Part shown: in pieces, positions 45,767-53,981 of the stretch
How the letters are laid out: every line of letters starts with the position of its first letter
Position numbering within the stretch: the first letter of the stretch is position 1
From: Beijerinckiaceae bacterium
GTDB taxonomy: Bacteria > Pseudomonadota > Alphaproteobacteria > Rhizobiales > Beijerinckiaceae
Direction of reading: 5' to 3'
Assembly (NCBI GenBank): GCA_947456505.1
Contig: CANGTC010000008.1
Span: forward strand, 1-59,870
Length of the DNA: 59,870 nucleotides
Translations under genes and position numbers: made by a program
The notes under the pieces: model-generated
Database searches by the model: none
The model's input: only the letters and a program-made list of their open reading frames with translations
What the model was told of the DNA's origin: nothing

Positions 45767-47428
45767 TCAATCAAGGGGCTCAACCTTCACAATCGAGGCG
45801 CCGTGATTGGATCCCACCCACAACGCCTGCTTGTCTCCGATCTCCTGAACAAAGACGCGCCGGATGTTTGTGTTGCGTGGCAAGAGGTAATCCACCACCT
45901 CGCCTGATTTCGTATCGAGACGGCTCACGAAATCCGTCAACATGGAGCCAGTCCATGCTTCAGCGCCGCCTTTGCTTGCAACGACATCATAGGGCTGGCT
46001 CCAGGGGATGGGCAGTTGCCATTCCTTTATGGATTTTGTCTTGGGATCGAACATGCCAATCCCGTTTCCGCCATATTCTGCAAACCACAACTTGCCCTCG
46101 GCGTCCACACGTCCGCGACGCGGACGCGAGCCAGAGAAGGGCGTGGTGAAAACATCCGCCACTTTTTTCTCGGGATCGAACCAACCAATGCGCGTGCCTG
46201 AAAACTCCAGGAGGAAGGGGCGATTTTTAAGGTCAGTCGGCATGCCATAACCGGGAATGGGCTTGCCGGCGGCGTCCTTTGTTTCGCCCATTTGCTCATA
46301 AACGCCGGTCCTTGGATCCAGACGCAACAGGGAATGATCTTGCTGATCATTGGTCCAGACATAGCCATCCACATCCGAATGCTGCGGCGAGACCATGGAT
46401 TCCTGCGTGCTGGGCGTCTGCCATTGATCCGGGATCTTGTAAGCATGCACCTTGTTGGCCGCTCGTTCCCAACGATAAACGCCGCCCTGATACATGCCGG
46501 AAACCCAGATGTCTCCATTGGGTGCTTCACCGATCTCCAGTCCGCCCTTGGGGGACCCATCGGTCTTCATAAGCGGCAAGGCGATGGATTCAACCTTGCC
46601 GGTTTTCGGATCCATGCGGCCCATGAACTGATCGCCAAAATCAGAGAACCAGACCTCTCCCTGCCTGTCGACGATCACGTCATGGGGCTGCCAATCCTTG
46701 CGCGGCAGATCATATTCCGTGATCACCACTTTTGTCGCCCGCCCTTTGGGGCGCGGCAGGGTCTTCAATTCAAAACTGCGCGTGGGCGATTGACTGAGAT
46801 TCGCATTGGCGAGAACCTCCGCAGCCCTCGGCGCAGCGGAGGCGCTTACGCGCGGGCGCTCCCCGCGCGGTCCAGGCAAGAGCGGCTGTGGCTTGGTCGG
46901 CATGGAGCCTGGCGAATAAAGACCCATGCGTTTGAAGATGTCGAGAAAATCGGCGGCTTCATAGGTTGTGTTCAAGACTTTTGAAATGGTGTGGCAACCC
47001 GAGCAATCATCCATGAAGCGCTTGTCGCGGTCAGGCGCGGGAATGGACATGATCCATTCCGCATTTGACAATTGCGAGGCGAGATTTTTTGTAGCCGAGA
47101 GCTTCAAATCGGCCTTGCCGTCGGCTCCCTGCTCGATGGCGATCTCCTTGGGACCGTCGAGAACATAACCAATCGCCCGAATGCTCAAAGAATATTTGCC
47201 GGGCTCAAGGCGATCAGCGGGAAACGAAAACCGACCCTGCGCATCGGTGACCGCCGTCACAGAAATGGTGGCGCCGGCCTTTTTCGCGGTGACCAGCACG
47301 CCCTCCATGGTAGGTTCGCCGCTTGAGGTGACCGATCCGGACAGACCGACTGCAGAAGCCTGGCCCCCAATCAACATCAGTGCGCAAAAGCCGAGGGCGA
47401 AGGTCGAGCGGGATCCATTCTTTGGCAC
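45767..47428 (-). CDS. Exported haem c / beta-propeller protein (paralogue 5)
   Basis: A 553-aa paralogue and first gene of a five-gene minus-strand operon. Signal peptide to about ASA-VG, regulatory-like domain ('LSGSVTSSGEPTMEGVLVTAKKAGATIS'), haem motif CSGCH at 142-146 in 'FMDDCSGCHTISKVLNTTYE', a proline/alanine-rich linker ('LLPGPRGERPRVSASAAPRAAE'), then a Vgb-like propeller ('DRQGEVWFSDFGDQFMGRMDPKTGKVE', 'DAEGKLWFAEYGGNGIGMFDPKTKS'). GGGGAG 6 nt before GTG 47428 fixes the start; the TTG at 47467 is unlikely. Its neighbours are membrane proteins rather than a cytochrome c, so its electron partner probably differs from that of paralogues 2 and 3. Confidence 0.89.
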   Translation of the reverse strand: MPKNGSRSTFALGFCALMLIGGQASAVGLSGSVTSSGEPTMEGVLVTAKKAGATISVTAVTDAQGRFSFPADRLEPGKYSLSIRAIGYVLDGPKEIAIEQGADGKADLKLSATKNLASQLSNAEWIMSIPAPDRDKRFMDDCSGCHTISKVLNTTYEAADFLDIFKRMGLYSPGSMPTKPQPLLPGPRGERPRVSASAAPRAAEVLANANLSQSPTRSFELKTLPRPKGRATKVVITEYDLPRKDWQPHDVIVDRQGEVWFSDFGDQFMGRMDPKTGKVESIALPLMKTDGSPKGGLEIGEAPNGDIWVSGMYQGGVYRWERAANKVHAYKIPDQWQTPSTQESMVSPQHSDVDGYVWTNDQQDHSLLRLDPRTGVYEQMGETKDAAGKPIPGYGMPTDLKNRPFLLEFSGTRIGWFDPEKKVADVFTTPFSGSRPRRGRVDAEGKLWFAEYGGNGIGMFDPKTKSIKEWQLPIPWSQPYDVVASKGGAEAWTGSMLTDFVSRLDTKSGEVVDYLLPRNTNIRRVFVQEIGDKQALWVGSNHGASIVKVEPLD

Positions 47429-47823
47429 GGCTGTCTCCCCTGTGTGGGTTTTTCCTTGATGTAACAAGGAAAACGTACATTTTTAACGCATCCTAATTGT
47501 TTCATCCCTCACATTCAATAGAACCCTTTAGGGACCCCAATTTTGTTGCTTTGCACAAATTCCACGGCATGATTGATCGTCACCACCATGGGCTTCCATG
47601 CGCCAGCGCCGGTTGTGCAACCGATGAACAATGTTCACTCCCGCGTTTGTCCAACGGCCAGGCGAGAAACCCAGATCATCCTCTAGCCGGCCATGATGTC
47701 AGAAGGATTGACGCGAATGAGCCAATCTTCGGACCGGGGGGGTTGCTCTATAGCGCACCCTTGACTCTCGGGAGGTTTCAAGCAGCTTCATAAGAGATCC
47801 TGAAAAAAGGTGAGGAGGCTCCC
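47429..47823. other. Divergent intergenic region, nothing recognised
   Basis: About 395 bp between paralogue 5 (leftward) and the exported hydrolase (rightward). Only a short hairpin CGGTTG-TG-CAACCG (47610-47623) stands out. No gene or RNA was recognised. Confidence 0.4.
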
Positions 47824-48723
47824 ATGATTGATCGCCGCGCCCTGCTGCAGAGCACCGCAGCCGCCCTCCTGGGGCTTGCCCTTGCGACGCCCGCGCGCGC
47901 TGACGGACGCTTCGCTTCCGGAGACGTCACAATCTTTTACAGAAGCTTCGGCAAACCGGGGAAGACGCCGTTGATTCTGATGCATGGCGCAAATTATTTC
48001 GATTCTTTCGACTGGATCCATGTGGCGGACAAGTTGGCGTCAGACCGGGAGGTCGTCTGTTTCGACATGCGAGGCTTCGGGGAATCCACATGGAGCCCAT
48101 CAAAGAATTATTCAGTTGACGCCATGATGGGGGACATTCGCGGGCTGATCGGGCATCTGGGGTGGCGCAGGCCCATTGTGCTTGGACATTCGTTTTCCGG
48201 GCGCCTTGCCGTCTCCTTCGCCTCGCAATTCCCCGATGAGCTGTCCAAATTGATCGTCGTCGACAGCGCCTTTGGCCGCGATGAGCCCGGGCCGAAGGGC
48301 GTAGGCAACCCGCCGGTCATCTTCCCAAGCGTTGAGGCGGCCATGGAGCGCTTTGGCAAACTCGCAAATCCCCCCCGTATTTCAAAAGATCGCGCCCGGG
48401 CGGAACAGGCTCTGACGAAGGGTGCCGAGGGCTTTCAGCTTAAGCGTGACCCTGATTATTCCAACGCCGTCCCCATTGGCGCGCCTGCGGATGTACGTCC
48501 GCGTCGCGAACTGAATGTTTGGGAGGAACTGACGAAGGTTAAGGCGCCGATGTACTTCGTCTGCGGTTTGAAATCGGACAGGTTCACCCCCGATGTCATG
48601 GAGCGTCTGAATAGGGAGTTTCCCAAAATCACCTGGGCGACCGCAGACTCGATGCATGACATCCCCTTTTACGCTCCTGAGGAATTGATCGCCGCCGTGA
48701 AGTCCTTCATCGCAGAAGCCTAA
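47824..48723 (+). CDS. Exported (Tat-type) alpha/beta hydrolase
   Basis: A 299-aa hydrolase with a twin-arginine-like leader 'MIDRRALLQSTAAALLGLALATPARA-DG'. Catalytic elements are in order: 'LILMHGANYFDSFDW' (oxyanion hole), 'VLGHSFSGRLAV' (nucleophile Ser), Asp in 'KSDRF' region and His in 'SMHDIPFYAPEEL'. GGTGAGGAGG precedes ATG 47824. It lies next to, and is divergent from, paralogue 5, so periplasmic ester or lactone hydrolysis could feed or follow the haem-propeller system. Substrate unknown. Confidence 0.88.
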   Translation: MIDRRALLQSTAAALLGLALATPARADGRFASGDVTIFYRSFGKPGKTPLILMHGANYFDSFDWIHVADKLASDREVVCFDMRGFGESTWSPSKNYSVDAMMGDIRGLIGHLGWRRPIVLGHSFSGRLAVSFASQFPDELSKLIVVDSAFGRDEPGPKGVGNPPVIFPSVEAAMERFGKLANPPRISKDRARAEQALTKGAEGFQLKRDPDYSNAVPIGAPADVRPRRELNVWEELTKVKAPMYFVCGLKSDRFTPDVMERLNREFPKITWATADSMHDIPFYAPEELIAAVKSFIAEA

Positions 48724-48825
48724 GCCCGTTCGTCAAACGAAAAGTCCGGGTTCAGCACACCGTCAATTGTGATACAATGATCCCAGGCGCAGGCAGCGTC
48801 ACCATAAAACAAGGAAACGACCATC

Positions 48826-49404
48826 ATGCGCAAAGCACTCATTCTTGGATCCTTCCTGACCCTCCTTGCCGGGCAGGCGCTGGCTCAGGCTAACAACGCC
48901 ATCGCCATCAACGGCGTCCTGGAAAGTTTCGACGCCGCATCCATCTCCGTAAAGGCCGACGACGGCGGCGCCGTCCAGACCTTCAAGCTCGCGCCAAAGC
49001 TGCTGCTGCTTCAGAACAAGGCCGCGACCCTCGCTGACATCAAGTCCAATGATTTCGTCGCTTCAGCCGCCGTGCGCGGTCCGGATGGCAAGCTGCATTC
49101 GACCGAACTGCGGATTTTCCCTGATGCGCTGCGCGGCATCGGGGAAGGCCAGCGCCCCATGAATGATGCGCGCAACCAGACCATGACCAACGCCACAGTG
49201 ACTGGCGCCGCCATCATCAACGGCAGCAACAATATCAAGGTGAAATTCGACGGCGGAGAATCCGAACTGATCCTTGACCCCGGTGTGCCCGTCACCGCCA
49301 TCGTGCCCGTCGAGCGGGAGATGGTGAAACCTGGCGCCAAGGTCCGCGTACAAGGAACCAAAACGGGCGACGAGGCCGTGATCAACCGCATCACCCTGCA
49401 ATAA
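48826..49404 (+). CDS. Exported DUF5666-like beta-rich protein
   Basis: A 192-aa secreted protein with signal peptide (to LAQA-NN) and two similar beta units: 'INGVLESFDAASISVKADDGGAVQTFKLAP...' and 'VTGAAIINGSNNIKVKFDGGESELILDPG...VRVQGTKTGDEAVINRI'. This is the pattern of DUF5666/OB-like periplasmic proteins. No catalytic residues are obvious. AAGGAAACG precedes ATG 48826. It lies 102 nt after the hydrolase on the same strand and ends at a terminator-like hairpin. Confidence 0.78.
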   Translation: MRKALILGSFLTLLAGQALAQANNAIAINGVLESFDAASISVKADDGGAVQTFKLAPKLLLLQNKAATLADIKSNDFVASAAVRGPDGKLHSTELRIFPDALRGIGEGQRPMNDARNQTMTNATVTGAAIINGSNNIKVKFDGGESELILDPGVPVTAIVPVEREMVKPGAKVRVQGTKTGDEAVINRITLQ

Positions 49405-49429
49405 TCAGGCACGGCCGAGCCCAGGCTTA

Positions 49430-49482
49430 GAAGGCTGCGTTTGTCGGCGTGCCCAAAGGCGGCTCGCCGCTACGCAGCCTTC
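49430..49482. terminator. Bidirectional terminator-like hairpin
   Basis: Arms GAAGGCTGCGT (49430-49440) and ACGCAGCCTTC (49472-49482) are exact complements; the loop holds a second small stem (GGCG/CGCC). It is placed between two convergent genes and is followed by GATAAAAAA on the plus strand. Confidence 0.55.
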
Positions 49483-49516
49483 GGCCCGCGATAAAAAACG
49501 GCGGAGCTCAAGGCGC

Positions 49517-50548
49517 TTAAGGGTTCAACAAAACCCGTAGCCGGTCCCGAACATTGATCGGCGTCGCCTGAATGGAGTCCAGCATCTTCTGCATCGTCTC
49601 GCCACTGGTCTCCTGGGGCTCGTCGCCGCCATTGGATTTGGCGAATTCGGCGCGCAGATCCTTGTCAGCAAAGGCGAGCATCCAGGCCTTGCGCATCTCG
49701 GCGACGCGTTCGGGGTGCATGCCCGGCGGACCAAGATAGGGTCTGCCCAGACCGCGCGGCGTCGCCATCACGCGGATCATGGCCTTCTTGTCCGGCGTAT
49801 CCGCAAGATCAAGCGCCATGGGCGCGCCCTTGGCCCCTGCCTCTGGCTCCAGACCCAACTGCACGAGAATATTCAGCTTGTTCTCCCGGAGCCAGTCCGG
49901 CTTGGAAGGCTTGATCGATGCGAAACCAAAAGCGCAGCGACCATCGACCTCGCCGCGTTCAAGGGCAAGCGCCGTCTCCTGTGTGCCGAGATATCCCGTG
50001 ATGACGCGGAATTTGGTCCCCAGCACCTCGTTGAGAACGAGCGGTTCAGTATCGGTGGCGGAACCTGCGCCCGTTCCAGCGACCGTCACCTCGCGCTTCT
50101 TTGCATCGTCAAGGGTCTTGACCGGGCTGGTATGCCAGGTGGTGCACAGACCATTGTCCTTATCCGTCGCGCCCAGAGCGACAAAATCCGCAATGCCATA
50201 GGAAGGTCTGCGCGGTCCGATCAAAGGGTCAAGCAATGGCCCGGATGCGAAGGCGCCGATCCAGGTTCCATCCTTCGGCGCCTGCGCATAGAGATATTCA
50301 AGGACGCGCACACCTCCGGCGCCAGGCATGTTTTGTGCGAGCACTTGCGGATTGCCGGGCAAATATTTGCCAAGGTAGCGCGCCAAGATCCTTGCGCCCA
50401 CATCGATGCCGCCGCCTGCGGTGCCAGCAATATTGATCTGCACGATCTTGTTCTTGTAGTAGCCCTCGGGCGTTTGCGCTGATGTCACGCCTGTCGTGAC
50501 AGTCAGCGCCGCCACCGCGAGGACGCCATATCTGGCGAAGTCCCACAT
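49517..50548 (-). CDS. TctC/Bug-family periplasmic solute receptor (orphan)
   Basis: A 343-aa receptor of the longer subtype: signal peptide to about TSA-QT, 'VQINIAGTAGGGIDVGARILARYLGKYLPGNPQVLAQNMPGAGGV' over residues 36-80 and 'YLGPPGMHPERVAEMRKA'. C135 and C205 repeat the 70-residue cysteine spacing seen at 151 and 2403. GGGGGGAACGC precedes ATG 50548. It follows the flavin monooxygenase at 50616 on the same strand (67-nt gap). Ligand unknown, probably the substrate of the monooxygenase/hydrolase pair. Confidence 0.89.
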   Translation of the reverse strand: MWDFARYGVLAVAALTVTTGVTSAQTPEGYYKNKIVQINIAGTAGGGIDVGARILARYLGKYLPGNPQVLAQNMPGAGGVRVLEYLYAQAPKDGTWIGAFASGPLLDPLIGPRRPSYGIADFVALGATDKDNGLCTTWHTSPVKTLDDAKKREVTVAGTGAGSATDTEPLVLNEVLGTKFRVITGYLGTQETALALERGEVDGRCAFGFASIKPSKPDWLRENKLNILVQLGLEPEAGAKGAPMALDLADTPDKKAMIRVMATPRGLGRPYLGPPGMHPERVAEMRKAWMLAFADKDLRAEFAKSNGGDEPQETSGETMQKMLDSIQATPINVRDRLRVLLNP

Positions 50549-50615
50549 GCGTTCCCCCCTTCTATTTCATCCGCCCCAGGAAGGTTGATCCACCGCCCCG
50601 GATCTCGCTTTCGCA

Positions 50616-51842
50616 TCAATCAACGAGTTCGGGGAAATTGCTGGCGAACGAGATCCGTGAATCCTCCCGCAGTCGCGGCGCCACTTCCGTCGCAAAAAGC
50701 CGCATGCTTTTTCTGGCTAGGTCATCGCGCATGTTGCCCATGTGGAACTGGATCAGCAGATTGCCCACCTGCGTCTCTCGAATGATATCCATGATTTGCC
50801 GATAAACGGTTTCCGGACTGCCAAGGATGATGGACTGGGCCTTCTTCAGCGCGTCCCAATCCTCCACGTCGCCCAGCATGGATCCGCCGGGTTTGGAGTT
50901 TTCGAGAATGCGGCGATAGTCGGAAACCTCCATATTGGGCACGGCGGCGCCAAAAGTGAGCGAGCGCCCCTCGTGGTTACGCAAATGGCCCTTGAGGCAG
51001 TTCTTGAGGAAATACCAGACGCCCTCATGCGCTTCTTCCTGCGCTTGCTCGTCGGTCTCGGCCACGTAGGTCGACATCAATATGCCCATGCGGAACGGGT
51101 CATATTTGCTGCCATGATCCTCCAGCACCTTGGTGAACTCGTTCCTGACCTTGGCGATGGCGCCGCCGTGGACGCGCGATGAGAGGAAATAGCAATACCC
51201 GCGCTTTGCGATCTGCCGCAGGGTCTCCTTTGACTGCGAACCGGGAATCCAGATCGGCGGATGGGGCCGCTGCTGGGGCTGCGGCCACGGGTTCACATAG
51301 CGCAGGGGATAGTGCTTGCCCTCGAAGGGGAATGGCCCCTCGCGCGTCCAGGCCTGGTGGATGAGTTCAATCGCCTCCCAGAATTGCTCGCGCTGGATGG
51401 CGGCGGGGGTGTTGTAATTGAAAGTCTCCTGGCCGCCACCAGGCGCAAACCCGGCGATGATGCGCCCATCCGACATATTATCGAGCATGGCGTATTCCTC
51501 CGCCACGCGAAGGGGGTTGCCATGGAGCGGCAAGAGATTCGCCAGCACCACGATCTTGCTGTGCTTGGTCTTCTGCGTCAGCGCGGACGCGATGATATTG
51601 GGCGAGGGCATCAAGCCGTAGATGTTCTGATGGTGCTCGTTCAACACCAATCCATCAAAGCCAAGCGTATCGGCATAGGCGAGTTGATCGATATATTCAT
51701 TGAGCAGACCTCGCGAGCGATCACGGTCCCAAAGCTTGTTGGGAACGGTGATCCACCCGGTATCATAGGTCTCATCGAAATCCGCCGGGAGATGGGGATA
51801 GGACATAAAGTGCCAGCAGAAGAGATTGACAGCCTTGGACAT
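50616..51842 (-). CDS. LLM-class flavin-dependent monooxygenase
   Basis: A 408-aa luciferase-fold monooxygenase: 'LLNEYIDQLAYADTLGFDGLVLNEHHQNIYGLMPSPNIIASAL' in two adjacent stretches, 'LPLHGNPLRVAEEYAMLDNMSDGRIIAGFAPGGGQE', 'PPIWIPGSQSKETLRQIAKRGY' and 'GSPETVYRQIMDIIRETQVGNLLIQFHMGNM'. The 'NEHH' motif is typical of the alkanal monooxygenase/luciferase alpha-like group. GAGGAG 6 nt before ATG 51842 fixes the start, 14 nt after the hydrolase stop. It probably oxidises a compound whose product or precursor is hydrolysed by the adjacent enzyme. No reductase is adjacent. Confidence 0.9.
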   Translation of the reverse strand: MSKAVNLFCWHFMSYPHLPADFDETYDTGWITVPNKLWDRDRSRGLLNEYIDQLAYADTLGFDGLVLNEHHQNIYGLMPSPNIIASALTQKTKHSKIVVLANLLPLHGNPLRVAEEYAMLDNMSDGRIIAGFAPGGGQETFNYNTPAAIQREQFWEAIELIHQAWTREGPFPFEGKHYPLRYVNPWPQPQQRPHPPIWIPGSQSKETLRQIAKRGYCYFLSSRVHGGAIAKVRNEFTKVLEDHGSKYDPFRMGILMSTYVAETDEQAQEEAHEGVWYFLKNCLKGHLRNHEGRSLTFGAAVPNMEVSDYRRILENSKPGGSMLGDVEDWDALKKAQSIILGSPETVYRQIMDIIRETQVGNLLIQFHMGNMRDDLARKSMRLFATEVAPRLREDSRISFASNFPELVD

Positions 51843-51856
51843 GAGTTTCTCCTCAT

Positions 51857-52672
51857 TCACACTTTGAGAAAGGGCTGGACGAGGGCCAGCGTTTCCTGCG
51901 GCTTTTCCAGATGGACTGCATGCCCCGCGCCCGCGACGATCTTCAAACCTTTGGCGTCGCCGAGCTTGGCCGCATAGGCCTCCCCATGGACCAGAGGCGT
52001 CATGCCATCATCTGCGCCCCAGATGATCAGCGAAGGCATGCGCGCACGGCCCAACCGCTGCACCAAGGGCCAATTATAGAAGTACGGCGGCTTGAACCCG
52101 ATGGCGGAGCCAAAACGCAACATGGCGTAACGCCGCGTCTCCTCCTCAAGATCGCCCTTCCCATCGGGATAGTAGCGCAAGCCCATCGGCGAATCCGGGG
52201 ACGCGAAGAGAAGGCGACGCAAACTAGACAGATCCGTGCCCCGATCAGGATTGGAGTTGAGAAAAATGTCGCCAATATGCGAGCCCGGAACGAACAGGCC
52301 GGATGCGCCGATGAGCACCAGTTTCTCGACCCTCTCTGGGTGGCGCACCGCATATTCGGCAGCGAGCCAGCCGCCTACGCAATGGCCGACCAGCGTGAAC
52401 CGATCAAGCCCGAGCGCATCGATCACCTCGCTATAGTGGAAAAGAAAGTCCTCGACGCGATTGCCATCGCTCAACTCATCGGAGCCATTGCAGGCAGGAT
52501 GGGCCGGAGCGATGACGCGATGGTTTTGCGCGAGCCCCTCATGAAACGGCAGGAAATCTCCAGAGACCCCATGCACATCCGCAAAGCCATGGAGATAGAC
52601 CAGCGGCGCGCCGGACCCAGCTTCAATGACTGCGACGTTCCCGCCTCTTACCCTTAGCTCACGCTTCACCAT
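51857..52672 (-). CDS. Alpha/beta hydrolase with Cys at the nucleophile position
   Basis: A 271-aa cytoplasmic hydrolase like meta-cleavage-product hydrolases: 'LVYLHGFADVHG', nucleophile elbow 'TLVGHCVGGWLAAEYAVRHPERV', acid 'IIWGADDGMTPLVHG' and 'AGAGHAVHLEKPQETLALV'. The elbow is G-H-C-V-G, so C98 replaces the usual Ser; the codon is a clear TGC. AGGGA before ATG 52672 sets the start (the frame runs on to 52789 without family sequence). It is coupled to the flavin monooxygenase. Cys-nucleophile members such as dienelactone hydrolase act on lactones, so a lactone or thioester is possible. Confidence 0.87.
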   Translation of the reverse strand: MVKRELRVRGGNVAVIEAGSGAPLVYLHGFADVHGVSGDFLPFHEGLAQNHRVIAPAHPACNGSDELSDGNRVEDFLFHYSEVIDALGLDRFTLVGHCVGGWLAAEYAVRHPERVEKLVLIGASGLFVPGSHIGDIFLNSNPDRGTDLSSLRRLLFASPDSPMGLRYYPDGKGDLEEETRRYAMLRFGSAIGFKPPYFYNWPLVQRLGRARMPSLIIWGADDGMTPLVHGEAYAAKLGDAKGLKIVAGAGHAVHLEKPQETLALVQPFLKV

Positions 52673-52911
52673 GGCGTTTCCCTTGTTTTGTTTTATCTGT
52701 TCAAATCTTCCCAAATCGCGAGAGTATGTCTTGCCGTTTGGGCGTTGCAGGCCGCCACAAGCAGAGAGTTGGTGGCGGCGACCGCGCATATCCGTCTTGA
52801 CGAGCTGACAAGATCATGTCCCAACCCTTGGCGTCCGCGCGCTGTTTTTTATCGAGCGATCCGGGGAATGCTAATCTTGAATGATAAGCCTTTCAAGCTT
52901 GCCCACCATCC

Positions 52912-53943
52912 TCACTCCTCGATGAGTTTTTTGTAGAGATCAATGACGCTGCGCGGGGTTCTGGCGGCGCGCTGAATGACCGCCAAAACCTCATCGCCCG
53001 AAATCGGATCGATGACGAAATTCATTTTTTTCGCATCGGCCAGCAGGGCGGGATCTCTGGCTGCCTCTTCAAAGGCCTTTTTGAGGGCGGCGGCGCGATC
53101 CCTGGGGATATTCGCAGGCGCAGCGACAGGAAGCGCCATTTCAAAGGGCATCTCCGCGAACTCCAGAAGCGCCCGCATCTCCGGCGTTTTGGTCAATTCA
53201 CGCGCGAGAGGCACATCGGCCAGCGACGGCAGACGCGTGCTGCGCCCGGTCTGAAGCAGGGGCGTCAGGCCGCCTTTTTCCCAGATGTCCCGCATATTGT
53301 TGGCGAAGAAACTCACATCCGCGAACTGGCCGTCAACTTCACTGCGTTGCTGCGCGAGATTGATGTCGGCGGCGCCGGGATAACCGCGCACGATTTCGTA
53401 TTTAAGCCCCAGCGCATACTGGGCGACAATGGCGATGGTCAGATTGGTGGAGCCCGAGCGGTTGGAGCCGATGCGCAGCTTGGCTCCCTCAACGGCGCTC
53501 TCTTCAATCTTCTTGATGGGATGGGACGCGTTGATGGCCAGAATATAGGAGTCGGTCGCATAGGCGGACATGGAACCGATCCACGTGATCTTGAGCGGAT
53601 CAAAGCGAACAGTGGGATCGCCGGTCAACGCAAGCTGTGGCAAGCCCCTTTGCAGGGTTGCGATGGTTAGACCATCGGCATCGCCAACGCCGAAGCGGTT
53701 GGCGAGGCCAATACCGCCAGCCGAGGGCTGATTCTGCACAACGATGCTTGGCTTGCCCGGAATATACTGGCCCATATAACGCGCGAACAGGCGCGCGCCC
53801 GCATCATAGTAACCGCCCGCAGAGAAGGGTACGATGAAGTTGATCGTCTTGCCCGTGTAGAACTGTTCAACCGTTTGCGCCTGGGCGCCGCATGCTATGG
53901 CCAGCCATCCAAGGGCGGCGAGCACTTTCGCCGTCAGTTTCAT
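52912..53943 (-). CDS. TctC/Bug-family periplasmic solute receptor (orphan)
   Basis: A 343-aa receptor: signal peptide to about AQA-QT, 'INFIVPFSAGGYYDAGARLFARYMGQYIPGKPSIVVQNQPSAGGIG' over residues 34-79, 'LRIGSNRSGSTNLTIAIVAQYALG' and 'KKMNFVIDPISGDEVLAVIQ'. The cysteine pair of three sister receptors is absent (Tyr and Ala there). It lies 38 nt after the SDR gene on the same strand. No transporter subunits are adjacent. Confidence 0.88.
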   Translation of the reverse strand: MKLTAKVLAALGWLAIACGAQAQTVEQFYTGKTINFIVPFSAGGYYDAGARLFARYMGQYIPGKPSIVVQNQPSAGGIGLANRFGVGDADGLTIATLQRGLPQLALTGDPTVRFDPLKITWIGSMSAYATDSYILAINASHPIKKIEESAVEGAKLRIGSNRSGSTNLTIAIVAQYALGLKYEIVRGYPGAADINLAQQRSEVDGQFADVSFFANNMRDIWEKGGLTPLLQTGRSTRLPSLADVPLARELTKTPEMRALLEFAEMPFEMALPVAAPANIPRDRAAALKKAFEEAARDPALLADAKKMNFVIDPISGDEVLAVIQRAARTPRSVIDLYKKLIEE

Positions 53944-53981
53944 CCCATGTCCTCCCTCGCGCCCGTTGTCGGCGTTGTTGC

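Noticed and set aside
47610..47623. Short hairpin CGGTTG-TG-CAACCG considered as a tRNA arm or riboswitch stem
   Set aside because: No surrounding cloverleaf or other stems were found; a 6-bp stem alone is not evidence.
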